A program made the translations under genes and the position numbers. The notes beneath the pieces were generated by a model that saw nothing but the letters and a program-made list of their open reading frames with translations, was not told the origin of the DNA and did no database searches. From Opitutaceae bacterium (GTDB taxonomy: Bacteria; Verrucomicrobiota; Verrucomicrobiia; Opitutales; Opitutaceae), in assembly GCA_028280945.1 (NCBI GenBank), contig JANQKV010000010.1:26023-90022 (forward strand): DNA of 64,000 bases, read 5' to 3'. Each line of letters starts with the position of its first letter. Positions within the stretch are counted from its first letter, which is position 1. Below are positions 15,651 to 24,440 of the stretch, piece after piece.

Positions 15651-17822
15651 ATGGAAGACAAGCCGACTCCCGAAGAACCGAAGAAAGACTTCAACAAACT
15701 CGATCTTACCCAGCTCGAGGGTTTCAGCTTCGGCACCGAATGGACCAAGGACGCTCCCCAACCAGACACCGGTCCTTCCCGCCGACGTGACGACCGTCCG
15801 CGTCGTGATGGTGGGCGGGATGATCGTCGCGATCGCCGGGGTTTCAAACGTTCCTCTGGTCCGGTTTCCGGTGGCGGGGGCAACCGTGACCGCCGTGGTG
15901 GCGGTGGTGGTTCGGATCGAGCCGATCGGGGGGGCGATCGTGGACGCCGGATGGGTGGCCCCAAGGGGGATCGCCGCGGTGGAGGGAACCAAGGGCCACA
16001 ACCGCCCTATGTCAGCCCCTATTTTGATGTCACGTTTTACCCGGAAGACGTTAGTTTCGCCGCCCTTGCAAAAACGATTCGATCGTCCGCGCGCACGTTT
16101 GAACTCTTCGACATCGCCAAGACGGTGATTGGGAAAAATGATCGATTTGTCGTGGTCGTCGAACGCAAGCCCGATCAAAAAACCGACCCTGACGAGAAAA
16201 AGCCGTTCCACGTCTGTCTGCTCGATGGCATGCCTTTCGAGTCCGAGGATGCGGTGATGAACCACGTGGTGCAGCACCACCTCGAGCGTTTCTTCACGAT
16301 TTCAGAAGAAGAAACCGAGCCGCCCAAGGGTTCGTTCCAAGTCATCAATAAATGCGGTGTGACAGGTGAGTTATTGGGACCGCCCAACTATCACCGTTAC
16401 AACCAGATCGTGCAGCAACACCATGCGACCCGACTCTCGCGAATGGATTTCGAGCGCTTTTCCAGTCGCATCGAGTCGGTGCGTGACGAAGAGGTCGTGC
16501 AGCAATGGTTGGACAGCATGAAGAAGGTTACGAGATTCACTTGGTGTGGAGATGGCAACGTGCCGGTTGACCTGACGGCCAAGAAAGCCGAGTCGGAATC
16601 GAGTCCGTCCCAAACTGCTCCGGTGGCAGAGGAAACACCGGCTGAGCCGCCTCCGGATACACCGGCCGAAACGGCTTCGACGGTTGTTGAGACATCCGAA
16701 ACGGCTGAGTCCGGCACGGAACCCGCGCCCGTGGAGAACGAAGCCCCCGACTCCTCCGGCGTTTCGGACTCCACGGCCGAGCCGGGGCCGGTGTTCGATT
16801 CAACGACGGACGCAAAGGTTCACCTTATCACCCACGCACGCGACAAGGTGGTGCGCACCTACGAGCATTCCCGCTTCCACGGTCGGATCCTCGACAACAT
16901 GCCGGATGGGGAAATCAAGCGGTCCGTCATCGGTGCTCTCGAACGCCAGCGTCGGTTTCCTCTCGATACGGCCAACGCGCTGCGTGGCCGACTCCGTCGC
17001 GAGGGATTTACAATTTTCAAGAAAGGGTCGAAAGGGATCAGCTACGTGTCCGCGGTGAAGCGGAAGTTCCGTGTCGCCGGTCAGACTTTTGCCGACTCGA
17101 TCAACGATCTTATCAATTTCATCGAGCAACACCCGATGGTGAAGGTGAGTGAGCTGACGGAGAAGTTTCTCGGCATCACGCCTCCCGAATCTCCCGCCAA
17201 GAGTGGGGACGCGCCGACGGCCACCACTCCGGGCACCGTCTCACCGTTCGGTGAAGCCGATCAACCTCGCATCAAACGCATGCAGGTCGACCTTCGGTGG
17301 TTGGTGACCGAAGGTTACGTCACCGAGTTCATCGACGGTTCGCTCTTTGCGGCTGCGCCGATGCCTGCTCCGAAGCCCAAGCCTGCCGCCAAGGAGACTG
17401 CGCCAACCAAGCCTGCAACGGTCGAGACGGCTGCGCCCGCCGCTAACGAAAATCCGGCGGCGGGGAGTGCTCCGGAAGTGGCTGAGGCGACGACAGCTCC
17501 GGTTTCGGCTTCGGAACCTGCGCCTGAGCCGACTCCGGATCTGCCCGCCGAGGCGGCGGAACCGGCGGAACAGGAGAGCCTCGAGCCCGTTGCTGAGCCG
17601 CAGATTTCCGAACCCGAGGTGGGGGACACCCAGACGACTGAATCTTCGGTTGTCGAGGCTCCGTCGCCTGAGACTCCACCATCGAAGGCTGAGGCCCCGG
17701 CTGAATCCAATCCCGAACCTCTGGAGCAGACCCCTGCGCCGAAGGCTGAGGTTGAGGATGAGTCAACATCTCCCGACACACCCAAGTCGGACTCGGATAC
17801 GCAGGACAAACCCACCGCTTAA
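15651..17822 (+). CDS. Large disordered protein with arginine/glycine-rich N-terminus, RNA-binding-like
   Basis: 723 residues with no recognised named family. Residues 40-115 are rich in Arg, Asp and Gly ([21 protein letters not shown]), like RNA-binding RG-rich tails. Residues 120-300 form an ordered domain ([77 protein letters not shown]). A Pro/Glu/Thr-rich linker (310-385) leads to a second ordered part (390-565) with basic helices ([51 protein letters not shown]) and a winged-helix-like end ([22 protein letters not shown]). The last 150 residues are a Pro/Ala/Glu tail. The architecture suggests a cytoplasmic RNA-associated scaffold. The stop overlaps the convergent tsaE stop. Confidence 0.8.
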   Translation: MEDKPTPEEPKKDFNKLDLTQLEGFSFGTEWTKDAPQPDTGPSRRRDDRPRRDGGRDDRRDRRGFKRSSGPVSGGGGNRDRRGGGGGSDRADRGGDRGRRMGGPKGDRRGGGNQGPQPPYVSPYFDVTFYPEDVSFAALAKTIRSSARTFELFDIAKTVIGKNDRFVVVVERKPDQKTDPDEKKPFHVCLLDGMPFESEDAVMNHVVQHHLERFFTISEEETEPPKGSFQVINKCGVTGELLGPPNYHRYNQIVQQHHATRLSRMDFERFSSRIESVRDEEVVQQWLDSMKKVTRFTWCGDGNVPVDLTAKKAESESSPSQTAPVAEETPAEPPPDTPAETASTVVETSETAESGTEPAPVENEAPDSSGVSDSTAEPGPVFDSTTDAKVHLITHARDKVVRTYEHSRFHGRILDNMPDGEIKRSVIGALERQRRFPLDTANALRGRLRREGFTIFKKGSKGISYVSAVKRKFRVAGQTFADSINDLINFIEQHPMVKVSELTEKFLGITPPESPAKSGDAPTATTPGTVSPFGEADQPRIKRMQVDLRWLVTEGYVTEFIDGSLFAAAPMPAPKPKPAAKETAPTKPATVETAAPAANENPAAGSAPEVAEATTAPVSASEPAPEPTPDLPAEAAEPAEQESLEPVAEPQISEPEVGDTQTTESSVVEAPSPETPPSKAEAPAESNPEPLEQTPAPKAEVEDESTSPDTPKSDSDTQDKPTA

Positions 17823-18268
17823 GCGGATCCCCTGAGGGAAATACGGTGCTCCCCCTCGGCGGCGATGCTGAGGTCGAGGTGCCAGGTCCCATGGGGAAGC
17901 CAGTCGGCAATTCGCTCCGGCCACTCAATGGCGGCAACCCAGGGACTGATGAGGAAGTCTTCCAACATCAGAGCCTCGACTTGGTTCGCTCCTTCCAAGC
18001 GGTAGGCGTCCAAGTGAAGCAACCGGCCTCCCGGCCCGGAGTGGAGGGTGTAGAGATTGAAGGTGGGACTCGTAACAGGGTCCTGGATACCAAGCCCCCG
18101 GGCCAATCCTTGGACGAAGGTAGTTTTGCCGACGCCGAGATCTCCATGCAGCGCCAGCACACAATCAGGGGGTAATTCCCCGGCGAGTCGGTCCGCCAGA
18201 CTTCTGGTTTGCTCCGCCGAAGAGGTGGTTACCCCGGCGCTAAGCTCCGCGCAGATGTTCGAAGCCAT
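17819..18268 (-). CDS. tsaE: tRNA threonylcarbamoyladenosine biosynthesis ATPase TsaE
   Basis: P-loop ATPase that assists TsaBD in forming t6A37 of ANN-decoding tRNAs. 149 residues from the ATG at 18268. Walker [22 protein letters not shown] (about 38-58), the family motif [38 protein letters not shown] (Walker B and WPE) are all present. The gene starts inside the 3' end of thiL (29-nt overlap), indicating translational coupling. No tsaB, tsaC or tsaD is in the window. Confidence 0.94.
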   Translation of the reverse strand: MASNICAELSAGVTTSSAEQTRSLADRLAGELPPDCVLALHGDLGVGKTTFVQGLARGLGIQDPVTSPTFNLYTLHSGPGGRLLHLDAYRLEGANQVEALMLEDFLISPWVAAIEWPERIADWLPHGTWHLDLSIAAEGEHRISLRGSA

Positions 18269-19205
18269 GGTAGGGGGAGAGATCGATTTCGTCGGCAAAG
18301 GGCGAGACGGCACGGGTTTTCACGAAGCGGCCGATGCACGTAAGGGGCAGGGCAAATTTTCGCTGCCAGCTGCGGATGAACGCTTCGGGTTTGGTGCGCC
18401 CCGCCACCGCGAACAAAAGCTCGTAATCCTCCCCGTCGGTCAATCCATGTTCGAGGGGGGGGCGTCCGGTCGTTTCGCTCAAATGATGGGCCGATCGGCT
18501 GATCGGAATCTGATTGGCGCTGAGCGCAATCCGGGTCCCCTTGGGGCAAAGGGCGTGGAGATCCCGGGCCAGGCCATCGCTCACATCCATCATCGCATGG
18601 ACCTCCGGCCTGGCGCCCAGCCACTGACCTTCTTCAAGCCGAGGGGTGAATTTCCAATGCCACTCCAATCGGCTCCCACCGAGCTTGCCGGTCACAAAAA
18701 TCCAATCTCCAGATTTCGCGCCGCTGCGGGTGAGCACGCGATCCTTGGTGGCTTCTCCAATCATCGTGAGGGAGGCGTTGAAGCCTTCCTCCTGATGGGC
18801 GATGTCACCGCCGATCAGGGGCACGCGGTGCCGTCGGGCCAAGTTTCCCAAACTGCGGTAAAACTCGCGCAGCCACTCGATCTTGGTGCCGTTGCACAGT
18901 GCCAGGGCAATCACGGCGGCGCGCGGCCTGCCGCCCATCGCCGCGATGTCGCTGAGGTTGCGATTGAAAAGTTTGGCGCCTACTCCGCGAGGTGGAATGC
19001 GGTCGTCGAAATGTTCGCCGTAGATCACGGGATCAACCGTGATCAGCTGTTCCCGGGGAGTGCCGGCCAAGACAGCGCAATCATCGCCGATACCATGGGG
19101 GGATTTCGGCGTGGCACTGCCCAGCCACCGGCCGATTTCAGTAATCAACTTGGTTTCGCCGAGGGCGACTACGGAACGGGAGCGTTGGCGCGTAAACGGG
19201 GTCAT
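18240..19205 (-). CDS. thiL: Thiamine-monophosphate kinase
   Basis: Phosphorylates thiamine monophosphate to the pyrophosphate cofactor. 321 residues of the AIRS/PurM-like ATPase superfamily. Visible family motifs: GIGDDCAVL (metal-binding Asp pair), [63 protein letters not shown] and [10 protein letters not shown]. The segment [10 protein letters not shown] differs slightly from the usual DxxxEGVHF. It follows the CPBP gene by 32 nt and overlaps tsaE, in the minus-strand run that begins with pyrR. Confidence 0.95.
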   Translation of the reverse strand: MTPFTRQRSRSVVALGETKLITEIGRWLGSATPKSPHGIGDDCAVLAGTPREQLITVDPVIYGEHFDDRIPPRGVGAKLFNRNLSDIAAMGGRPRAAVIALALCNGTKIEWLREFYRSLGNLARRHRVPLIGGDIAHQEEGFNASLTMIGEATKDRVLTRSGAKSGDWIFVTGKLGGSRLEWHWKFTPRLEEGQWLGARPEVHAMMDVSDGLARDLHALCPKGTRIALSANQIPISRSAHHLSETTGRPPLEHGLTDGEDYELLFAVAGRTKPEAFIRSWQRKFALPLTCIGRFVKTRAVSPFADEIDLSPYHGFEHLRGA

Positions 19206-19237
19206 GGTGCAGCGGACTATCGACGCTGAAAAATCAC

Positions 19238-20086
19238 TCAGACTTCGACCCCGGCTAGCAAGAGCACAACCGTGTTTAAATTAAACAAACCGTGGGCAAT
19301 GATCGGCACCGCAATGCGCCCCGTGCGTTCGTAAGCCACGGCGAACGCCACCCCCAGGACGAACAGCGGGCCAAAAGCGACCAGATTGCCGTGCAGCAGG
19401 GCAAAAATCAGCGCTGGCAAGGTATAGGCCAACCAGTCCGGGCATCGCGTCCGCAGGTAGCGAAACATCCCGGCTCGGAAGATGATTTCCTCGGTCATGG
19501 GGGCGATGATCACGGCCAGGGAAGTCAGACCCAGGATGGCGACCGGGCTTTCCGCTTCGGCAAATACGAAGACCAGCTCCTGCCGGGTGGTGTCGAAGCC
19601 GAGGGCATCAAGCGCCAACGTCCAGGCCACATTCACACCGGTCAATATCGGCAACACGGCGAGCAGGGTGATCAGGCCGGCGAGCCAAATGTTGAGCGGG
19701 CGGCGGGACGGGCGGACTTCGGTAACGCCCGCCGCGATCATTCGTTGCTTCATCGCCGCGGCCGCCACCCCGGCTCCGGCAAGCAAACCGACTTGAAAAC
19801 CCGCCCCGAGAATCATGGCTTGGATTTCTTCGGAGACATTAATCGAACCCACGAGCACCTGGGCCCCGAGTTGGCCGGCGACGCCTGCGGCGATGACGAT
19901 AAAAACGGCATACCCGAAGTCCCACCCGGTGATCTGCCAATGCGTGAGGGGACTGGGTTGTCGGCGCGCCTCCCGACCTCTCTGGCTGAATCCGATCCGC
20001 CACAGGACAAAAATCCCCGTCAGCAGCAGCACCAACTGGATCGTGAGGGCGACAATCAAGGGAGTGTCGAGTTCTTCCAAAGTCAT
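19238..20086 (-). CDS. CPBP-family intramembrane metalloprotease
   Basis: A 282-residue polytopic membrane protein of the CAAX-protease/bacteriocin-processing (Abi) family. Seven or eight hydrophobic segments are visible. The three family motifs are intact: MTEEIIFRAGMFRYL (EExxxR), LIFALLHGN (FxxxH) and IIAHGLFNLN (HxxxN). A basic loop (RIGFSQRGREARRQPSP, about 30-46) follows the first segment. Members cleave membrane peptides or act in bacteriocin immunity; no partner gene is nearby. It sits 42 nt after pyrC, so it is probably transcribed with the pyrimidine genes although no functional link is known. Confidence 0.9.
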   Translation of the reverse strand: MTLEELDTPLIVALTIQLVLLLTGIFVLWRIGFSQRGREARRQPSPLTHWQITGWDFGYAVFIVIAAGVAGQLGAQVLVGSINVSEEIQAMILGAGFQVGLLAGAGVAAAAMKQRMIAAGVTEVRPSRRPLNIWLAGLITLLAVLPILTGVNVAWTLALDALGFDTTRQELVFVFAEAESPVAILGLTSLAVIIAPMTEEIIFRAGMFRYLRTRCPDWLAYTLPALIFALLHGNLVAFGPLFVLGVAFAVAYERTGRIAVPIIAHGLFNLNTVVLLLAGVEV

Positions 20087-20128
20087 GGCCAGCGGGACAA
20101 CGACAAGGCGGTGTTGCCGGAGAAATGA

Positions 20129-21424
20129 TCAGCGACGACGGATTCTCTTACCATCGAAGATGACCTTGCCGTCCACGATCGTCGTCTTCACCCGACCCCG
20201 GAGTTGTTCACCATCCCACGGACTGTTGGAGGACTTGGAGTATCCGGCTTTCGCATCGTAGGTCCAAGTCTCACGGGGATCGAAGAGACAAATGTCCGCG
20301 GCTGCGCCAACGGAGAGGGTGCCCGCCGGCAGGTCGAGGATGTCGGCGGGTTTGCGGGTCATCAGGTCGATCACTTTGCTGAGTTTAAATCGATTCTGCC
20401 GCACGAGCACCCCGAGGGTTACGGGCAGCGCGGTTTCCAAACCGATGATGCCGTTGGGGGCGTAATCAAACTCCTTGTCCTTTTCGTAGTCGGTGTGCGG
20501 TGCATGATCCGTTGCGATGATGTCGATCGTGCCATCCTTCAGGCCCGCGATAAGCTCTGCCTGGTCCTCCGCCGTGCGCAGGGGTGGATTCATTTTGAAC
20601 TTCGGATCGTAGCCTTCGATGCAGGCGTCGGTCAGTGCCAGATGGTGTGGTGTGGCTTCGGCCGTGATCTTTACTCCGCGAGCCTTGGCGCGCCGGATGA
20701 TCTCCACCGCGTTGCGCGAGGAAATGTGCTGCAAGTGGATGTGCGCGCCGGTGTAGGTGGAAAGAATCGCGTTGCGCGCGACGATGAGGTCCTCCGCGGC
20801 ATTCGGCCAACCCCGCAGTCCCAATCGAGTGGATACGACGCCTTCGTTCATGACCGCTCCCTGGGTCATGGAATGGTCCTGGCAATGGTCCATCAGCGGG
20901 AGGTCGAACATCTTAGCGTATTCGCAGGCCCGGCGCATGAGCTCATTGCTTTGCACACAATCGCCGTCGTCGGTGATGGCGATGACACCGGCGCGGGCCA
21001 GCGATCCGATCGGGGCCAGCTTTTCGCCCTTCATGTCGGCGGTGATGCAGCCCGTGGGCAGCACCTTCACCACGGCGTCGCGCTCAATCACGTCCTTGAT
21101 GTATTGGATCGTGCCGGTGTTGCTGGCGGGAGGTGCGGTGTTGGGCATGCAAACAACGGTGGTGAACCCCCCGGCGGCCGCACAATGGGTGCCGGTGGCG
21201 ATGTTCTCCTTGTGGGTCTGGCCGGGCTCGCGGAAATGCACATGGATATCAACGAGGCCCGGGCAGGCCACCAGGCCGGCGGCATCGATGATCTTGGCTT
21301 TTTTCTTATCGGCTGTGGAAAGGGATTCGACGATTACGCCGTTCTTGACGAAGAGGTCGCCGTCACCTTCGCGCTTGTTGGCGGGGTCGATGACACGGGC
21401 GTTTTTGATCCAAAGGAAGGGCAT
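20129..21424 (-). CDS. pyrC: Dihydroorotase (class I)
   Basis: Cyclises carbamoyl-aspartate to dihydroorotate, third step of pyrimidine synthesis. 431 residues, typical of class I enzymes. The metal site DIHVHFREPGQTHKENIATGT, LMDHCQDHSM, HLQHISS and IATDHAPH are all present, so it appears catalytically competent rather than the inactive PyrC' type. It follows pyrB by 44 nt in the pyrR-pyrB-pyrC order. Confidence 0.97.
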   Translation of the reverse strand: MPFLWIKNARVIDPANKREGDGDLFVKNGVIVESLSTADKKKAKIIDAAGLVACPGLVDIHVHFREPGQTHKENIATGTHCAAAGGFTTVVCMPNTAPPASNTGTIQYIKDVIERDAVVKVLPTGCITADMKGEKLAPIGSLARAGVIAITDDGDCVQSNELMRRACEYAKMFDLPLMDHCQDHSMTQGAVMNEGVVSTRLGLRGWPNAAEDLIVARNAILSTYTGAHIHLQHISSRNAVEIIRRAKARGVKITAEATPHHLALTDACIEGYDPKFKMNPPLRTAEDQAELIAGLKDGTIDIIATDHAPHTDYEKDKEFDYAPNGIIGLETALPVTLGVLVRQNRFKLSKVIDLMTRKPADILDLPAGTLSVGAAADICLFDPRETWTYDAKAGYSKSSNSPWDGEQLRGRVKTTIVDGKVIFDGKRIRRR

Positions 21425-21468
21425 GCTCTGAAAAACTGGGCCGGGGTGGCGTGAGGGCTGAAGTTGGG

Positions 21469-22413
21469 TCAGGGAGTTGGGGTAACGTATTCGGGCTGGC
21501 CGCCGGCGCAGAGGTAAAGGACCGCCATGCGCACCGCGATGCCGTTGGTGACCTGCTCGAGAATCACACTGCGTTTGCCGTCGGCGAGTTCGCTATCGAT
21601 CTCGACCCCGCGATTGATGGGGCCGGGGTGCATGATGATCGCATCGGGATGCAGCCATTTGGCGCGATCCTTGTTGAGGCCAAACATCGAGGTATACTCG
21701 CCAATCGAAGGGAACATGCCGACGTTTTGGCGCTCGTGTTGTATTCTCAGCAGCATGACCACCTCGGCGTCGGCAAGGGCCTCTCGCAGATTGTGGGACA
21801 CCTTGACACCCAGGCTTTCGAAGGGGGGCGGCACCAGAGTCGAGGGTCCGACCACGGTAACGTCGGCTTCGAGCTTGCGCAGGGCCTGAATGTTGGAACG
21901 GGCGACCCGGCTGTAGAGAATGTCGCCGAGGATCACAACTCGCCGGCCTTTCATTTCTCCCAGTCGCTCCCGCATTGTGAAGGTGTCGAGCAAACCTTGG
22001 GTGGGGTGTTCGTGCGCACCGTCGCCGGCATTGATCACAGGAATGTCGAGAATTCGGGACAGATAGAGGGGTGATCCCGGAGCGGCGTGTCGCATCACGA
22101 TCATGTCCGCCTGCAGGGCGGCGATGTTTTCCGCCGTGTCCCGCAGCGATTCGCCCTTCGTGGTGGAGGACGATTTGGCGTCGAGGGAAATCACGTCGGC
22201 CGAGAGACGCTTGGCTGCCATGTCGAAGGCCATGCGGGTGCGGGTGCTGGGCTCCAGGAAGAGATTGACGATGGTTTTGCCCCGCAGGGCAGGGACCTTT
22301 TTGACGCTGCGGGTGAGGATCTTTTTAAACCCGGCGGCAGTGGTGTGGATTTGATCGAGCTCCCCGCGGGTGAGCTCCTCCAAGGTCAGAAGATGGCGGC
22401 GGTTCCAGGGCAT
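21469..22413 (-). CDS. pyrB: Aspartate carbamoyltransferase catalytic subunit
   Basis: Joins carbamoyl phosphate and aspartate, the committed step of pyrimidine synthesis. 314 residues. Carbamoyl-phosphate binding FLEPSTRTRMAFDMAAKRL, the SSTTKGESLRDTAEN loop, MVMRH-like IVMRHAAPGSP, INAGDGAHEHPTQGLLDTFTM and VMLLRIQHER are all intact. No regulatory subunit gene (pyrI) is present; control is more likely through PyrR encoded upstream by 25 nt. Confidence 0.97.
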   Translation of the reverse strand: MPWNRRHLLTLEELTRGELDQIHTTAAGFKKILTRSVKKVPALRGKTIVNLFLEPSTRTRMAFDMAAKRLSADVISLDAKSSSTTKGESLRDTAENIAALQADMIVMRHAAPGSPLYLSRILDIPVINAGDGAHEHPTQGLLDTFTMRERLGEMKGRRVVILGDILYSRVARSNIQALRKLEADVTVVGPSTLVPPPFESLGVKVSHNLREALADAEVVMLLRIQHERQNVGMFPSIGEYTSMFGLNKDRAKWLHPDAIIMHPGPINRGVEIDSELADGKRSVILEQVTNGIAVRMAVLYLCAGGQPEYVTPTP

Positions 22414-22438
22414 GAAAAATGGATGAGTCGGGCGGGTA

Positions 22439-22969
22439 TCAGGCTGACGGAGTGAGCACCTCCGCCCGATCGTTTTCGGGGGCGGTGGGGTCGAGATGCA
22501 CCTTCACTTTTTGCCGGGCAGTGGTGTCGAGACGGAGTCCGCAATAATCGGCGGCGAAGGGGAGTTTGCGGCCGCCTCGATCGATTAACACGGCCAACTC
22601 CACCGCTGCCGGGCGTCCGTGATCAAACAGCTCGTTCAGGGCGGCGTTGAGGGTGCGGCCGGAGTGCAGCACGTCGTCAACCAGCACGACGGTTTTGCCG
22701 GTGACATCAAACGGGATGATGGTCGGACGGGACTCCTTGGGAATGGGATTGCGCCCGATGTCATCGCGGTAAAACGACGTATCAAGTTCACCGGTCGGCA
22801 CGGTTGGATCGACTCGCCGGGCAATCCGGCGATTGAGTTCCAGGCCTCCGTTGGCGATGCCAATAAAGCACAATCCCTGTGTGGTGGAGTGGCGGGATCG
22901 AAGGGCTTCCACCATGGAATCGATGGCGGCGTGGAGTTTGGGAGCGTCGAGAGTCAGCGGCGCGGGCAC
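22439..22969 (-). CDS. pyrR: PyrR: pyrimidine operon regulator / uracil phosphoribosyltransferase
   Basis: 176 residues of the phosphoribosyltransferase fold with the PRPP loop VVLVDDVLHSGRTLNAALNEL and the N-terminal GLCFIGIANGGLELNRRIARR. PyrR proteins bind pyr mRNA and respond to UMP, and some also salvage uracil. It heads pyrB and pyrC, consistent with autogenous control. The start is a GTG at 22969. In the 66-nt leader I see a small palindrome TCAATATTGA (23016-23025) but no convincing anti-terminator stem, so the mode of control is unproven. Confidence 0.93.
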   Translation of the reverse strand: MPAPLTLDAPKLHAAIDSMVEALRSRHSTTQGLCFIGIANGGLELNRRIARRVDPTVPTGELDTSFYRDDIGRNPIPKESRPTIIPFDVTGKTVVLVDDVLHSGRTLNAALNELFDHGRPAAVELAVLIDRGGRKLPFAADYCGLRLDTTARQKVKVHLDPTAPENDRAEVLTPSA

Positions 22970-23035
22970 AAACGCGGGTTTTGAAGGCGCACCGCCGCAG
23001 GGTAAAGGGGGAAGTTCAATATTGACCCTCCTCCC

Positions 23036-24169
23036 TCACTCTCGGCTGAACTTGAAACGATCACGGAGGGACGTGCAGGGCAGCTCGAACCCACGATAAA
23101 CCAGCGCGCTGAACCCAATGGTGAAGCCCCAGAACAGGAAAAATGCGATCCAGCCGACCACCGGGTCGCTGCTGTAACCGGGCAGCCAACGCTCCGTCAG
23201 GAAACGCAGCACCAGCATGTGGCTGAGATACATGGCGTAGGACCAGTGCGCCAGATTGCGCGTCGCCGTATCGATGGGGGCAGCGCCCAGGGTGGCGTGG
23301 TGGCGACCCCAGGGGAGCAGCAGCCCGAAGCCGAGTGAGACGAGATTGAATCGCAAGGTGCCGGCGAAAATCTGTCCCTGCTCGGCTTCCGGCGCGAAGA
23401 GTCCGATGTAGGCCCAGCCCAAAACGACCAGACCGATCAGGGCCAACGGATGGCGGAAGCGGGCGAACCCCTCAGGGAAACGCAGCGACCACCAGGCTGC
23501 AAAAATCCCGACCATCATCGCATCAAATCGCGCGAGGGTGACCACTCGAGGTTCTACCTCCCATGACACCGCGGGATTGCCGTTTAGGTGCCAACGGAAA
23601 GCCGTGGATACCACATAGAACAGAAATCCGGCGCTCAGAAAGGCGACGTCCGAACGCCAGCGCAGACGGAGCAACAAGAAGATCGCGGCGGGAAACAGCA
23701 GGTAAAACCATTCCTCCACCGCCAGGCTCCAGGACTCGGGAAAAAAGAATACGCCGTAGTCCATGAAATTTTGGGTGAACACCAGGTAACCGGCGAACCT
23801 GCCCCACGGCACGTCCTGGGGAAACACCCACAGGATCACGGCTAGGTTCAAGAAAAGGAAAAGAAAGTAGGCAGGGAGGGTGCGAAACCATCGCCGCGAC
23901 CAGAAGCGGAATAGCTCAGTTGGCTGCCCCAGCGCTTCACCGGAGCGCAGGAGAATGCGTCCTATCAGGAATCCGCTCAGGACAAAAAACAACTCCACCC
24001 CGTAGAACCCGCCGTGGCCCAAGTAACCGAGGAGAAATGTCCAGCCGCCCAGATCGATCGGTGGCACGTGTGGATAGAGAAACACCAGACTGTGAGCACC
24101 CAGGACTCCGAAGATCGCGGCGCAGCGCAGCACATCGAGGCCAATGATGCGGGAGGATGATGCACTCAT
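23036..24169 (-). CDS. Acyltransferase 3 family membrane protein
   Basis: A 377-residue protein with about ten hydrophobic segments, typical of the acyltransferase-3 (OafA/NodX-like) family, which moves acyl groups onto surface polysaccharides or lipids. Family features: GLDVLRCAAIFGVLGAHS near the N-terminus with the catalytic-type His, GFYGVELFFVLSGFLIGRILLR, and SWSLAVEEWFYLLFPAAIFLLL. The ATG is at 24169. It precedes pyrR by 66 nt on the same strand but is probably not functionally linked. Acceptor unknown. Confidence 0.93.
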   Translation of the reverse strand: MSASSSRIIGLDVLRCAAIFGVLGAHSLVFLYPHVPPIDLGGWTFLLGYLGHGGFYGVELFFVLSGFLIGRILLRSGEALGQPTELFRFWSRRWFRTLPAYFLFLFLNLAVILWVFPQDVPWGRFAGYLVFTQNFMDYGVFFFPESWSLAVEEWFYLLFPAAIFLLLRLRWRSDVAFLSAGFLFYVVSTAFRWHLNGNPAVSWEVEPRVVTLARFDAMMVGIFAAWWSLRFPEGFARFRHPLALIGLVVLGWAYIGLFAPEAEQGQIFAGTLRFNLVSLGFGLLLPWGRHHATLGAAPIDTATRNLAHWSYAMYLSHMLVLRFLTERWLPGYSSDPVVGWIAFFLFWGFTIGFSALVYRGFELPCTSLRDRFKFSRE

Positions 24170-24318
24170 GAGTCACGCGGTCTTCCTCTCCAAAGCGGCG
24201 AGGCAATCAAACCGAACGAGCAGGATGATTTGCCCCCCAAGCTGAGCAAGCCCCAACCCCGGCGCCCGGACTGCTCCTCGACGACACCTGCTGATTCCTC
24301 CAGTCATGGGATCCGACG

Positions 24319-24341
24319 TTTGTCACTTATTACGTGGCAAA
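24319..24341. repeat. Second copy of the TGTCAC-N7-GTGACA palindrome
   Basis: TGTCAC-TTATTAC-GTGGCA at 24321-24339, flanked by TT and AA that extend the symmetry to 23 bp. One arm base differs from the perfect motif. It shares the 12 bases TGTCACTTATTA with the copy at 28923. It lies in the 271-nt gap between the acyltransferase start and the LamG gene end, about 150 nt upstream of the acyltransferase. I see no gene in this gap. Confidence 0.55.
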
Positions 24342-24375
24342 CTCGCCGTGGAGTCGCCGTGCGCAATCGTGCCGG

Positions 24376-24409
24376 AAAAGATGCCACCCCGCCAGCGAGG
24401 GCGGGGTGG
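24376..24409 (-). terminator. Rho-independent terminator after the LamG/Ig protein gene
   Basis: A 10-bp perfect stem CCACCCCGCC (24384-24393) with GGCGGGGTGG (24400-24409), six-base loop. Read on the minus strand it is followed by CATCTTTT. It is 31 nt past the gene's stop codon. Confidence 0.82.
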
Positions 24410-24440
24410 CCAGATCCGCTAACAGACTCGACCCAGTGTG

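Noticed and set aside
20204..21454. 416-codon plus-strand frame opposite pyrC
   Set aside because: Antisense to a fully conserved dihydroorotase; composition is that of a reverse-complement frame.
22970..23035. PyrR-responsive attenuator ahead of pyrR
   Set aside because: The 66-nt gap has only a 10-bp palindrome and no alternative stems or T-run; a true attenuator is not visible.
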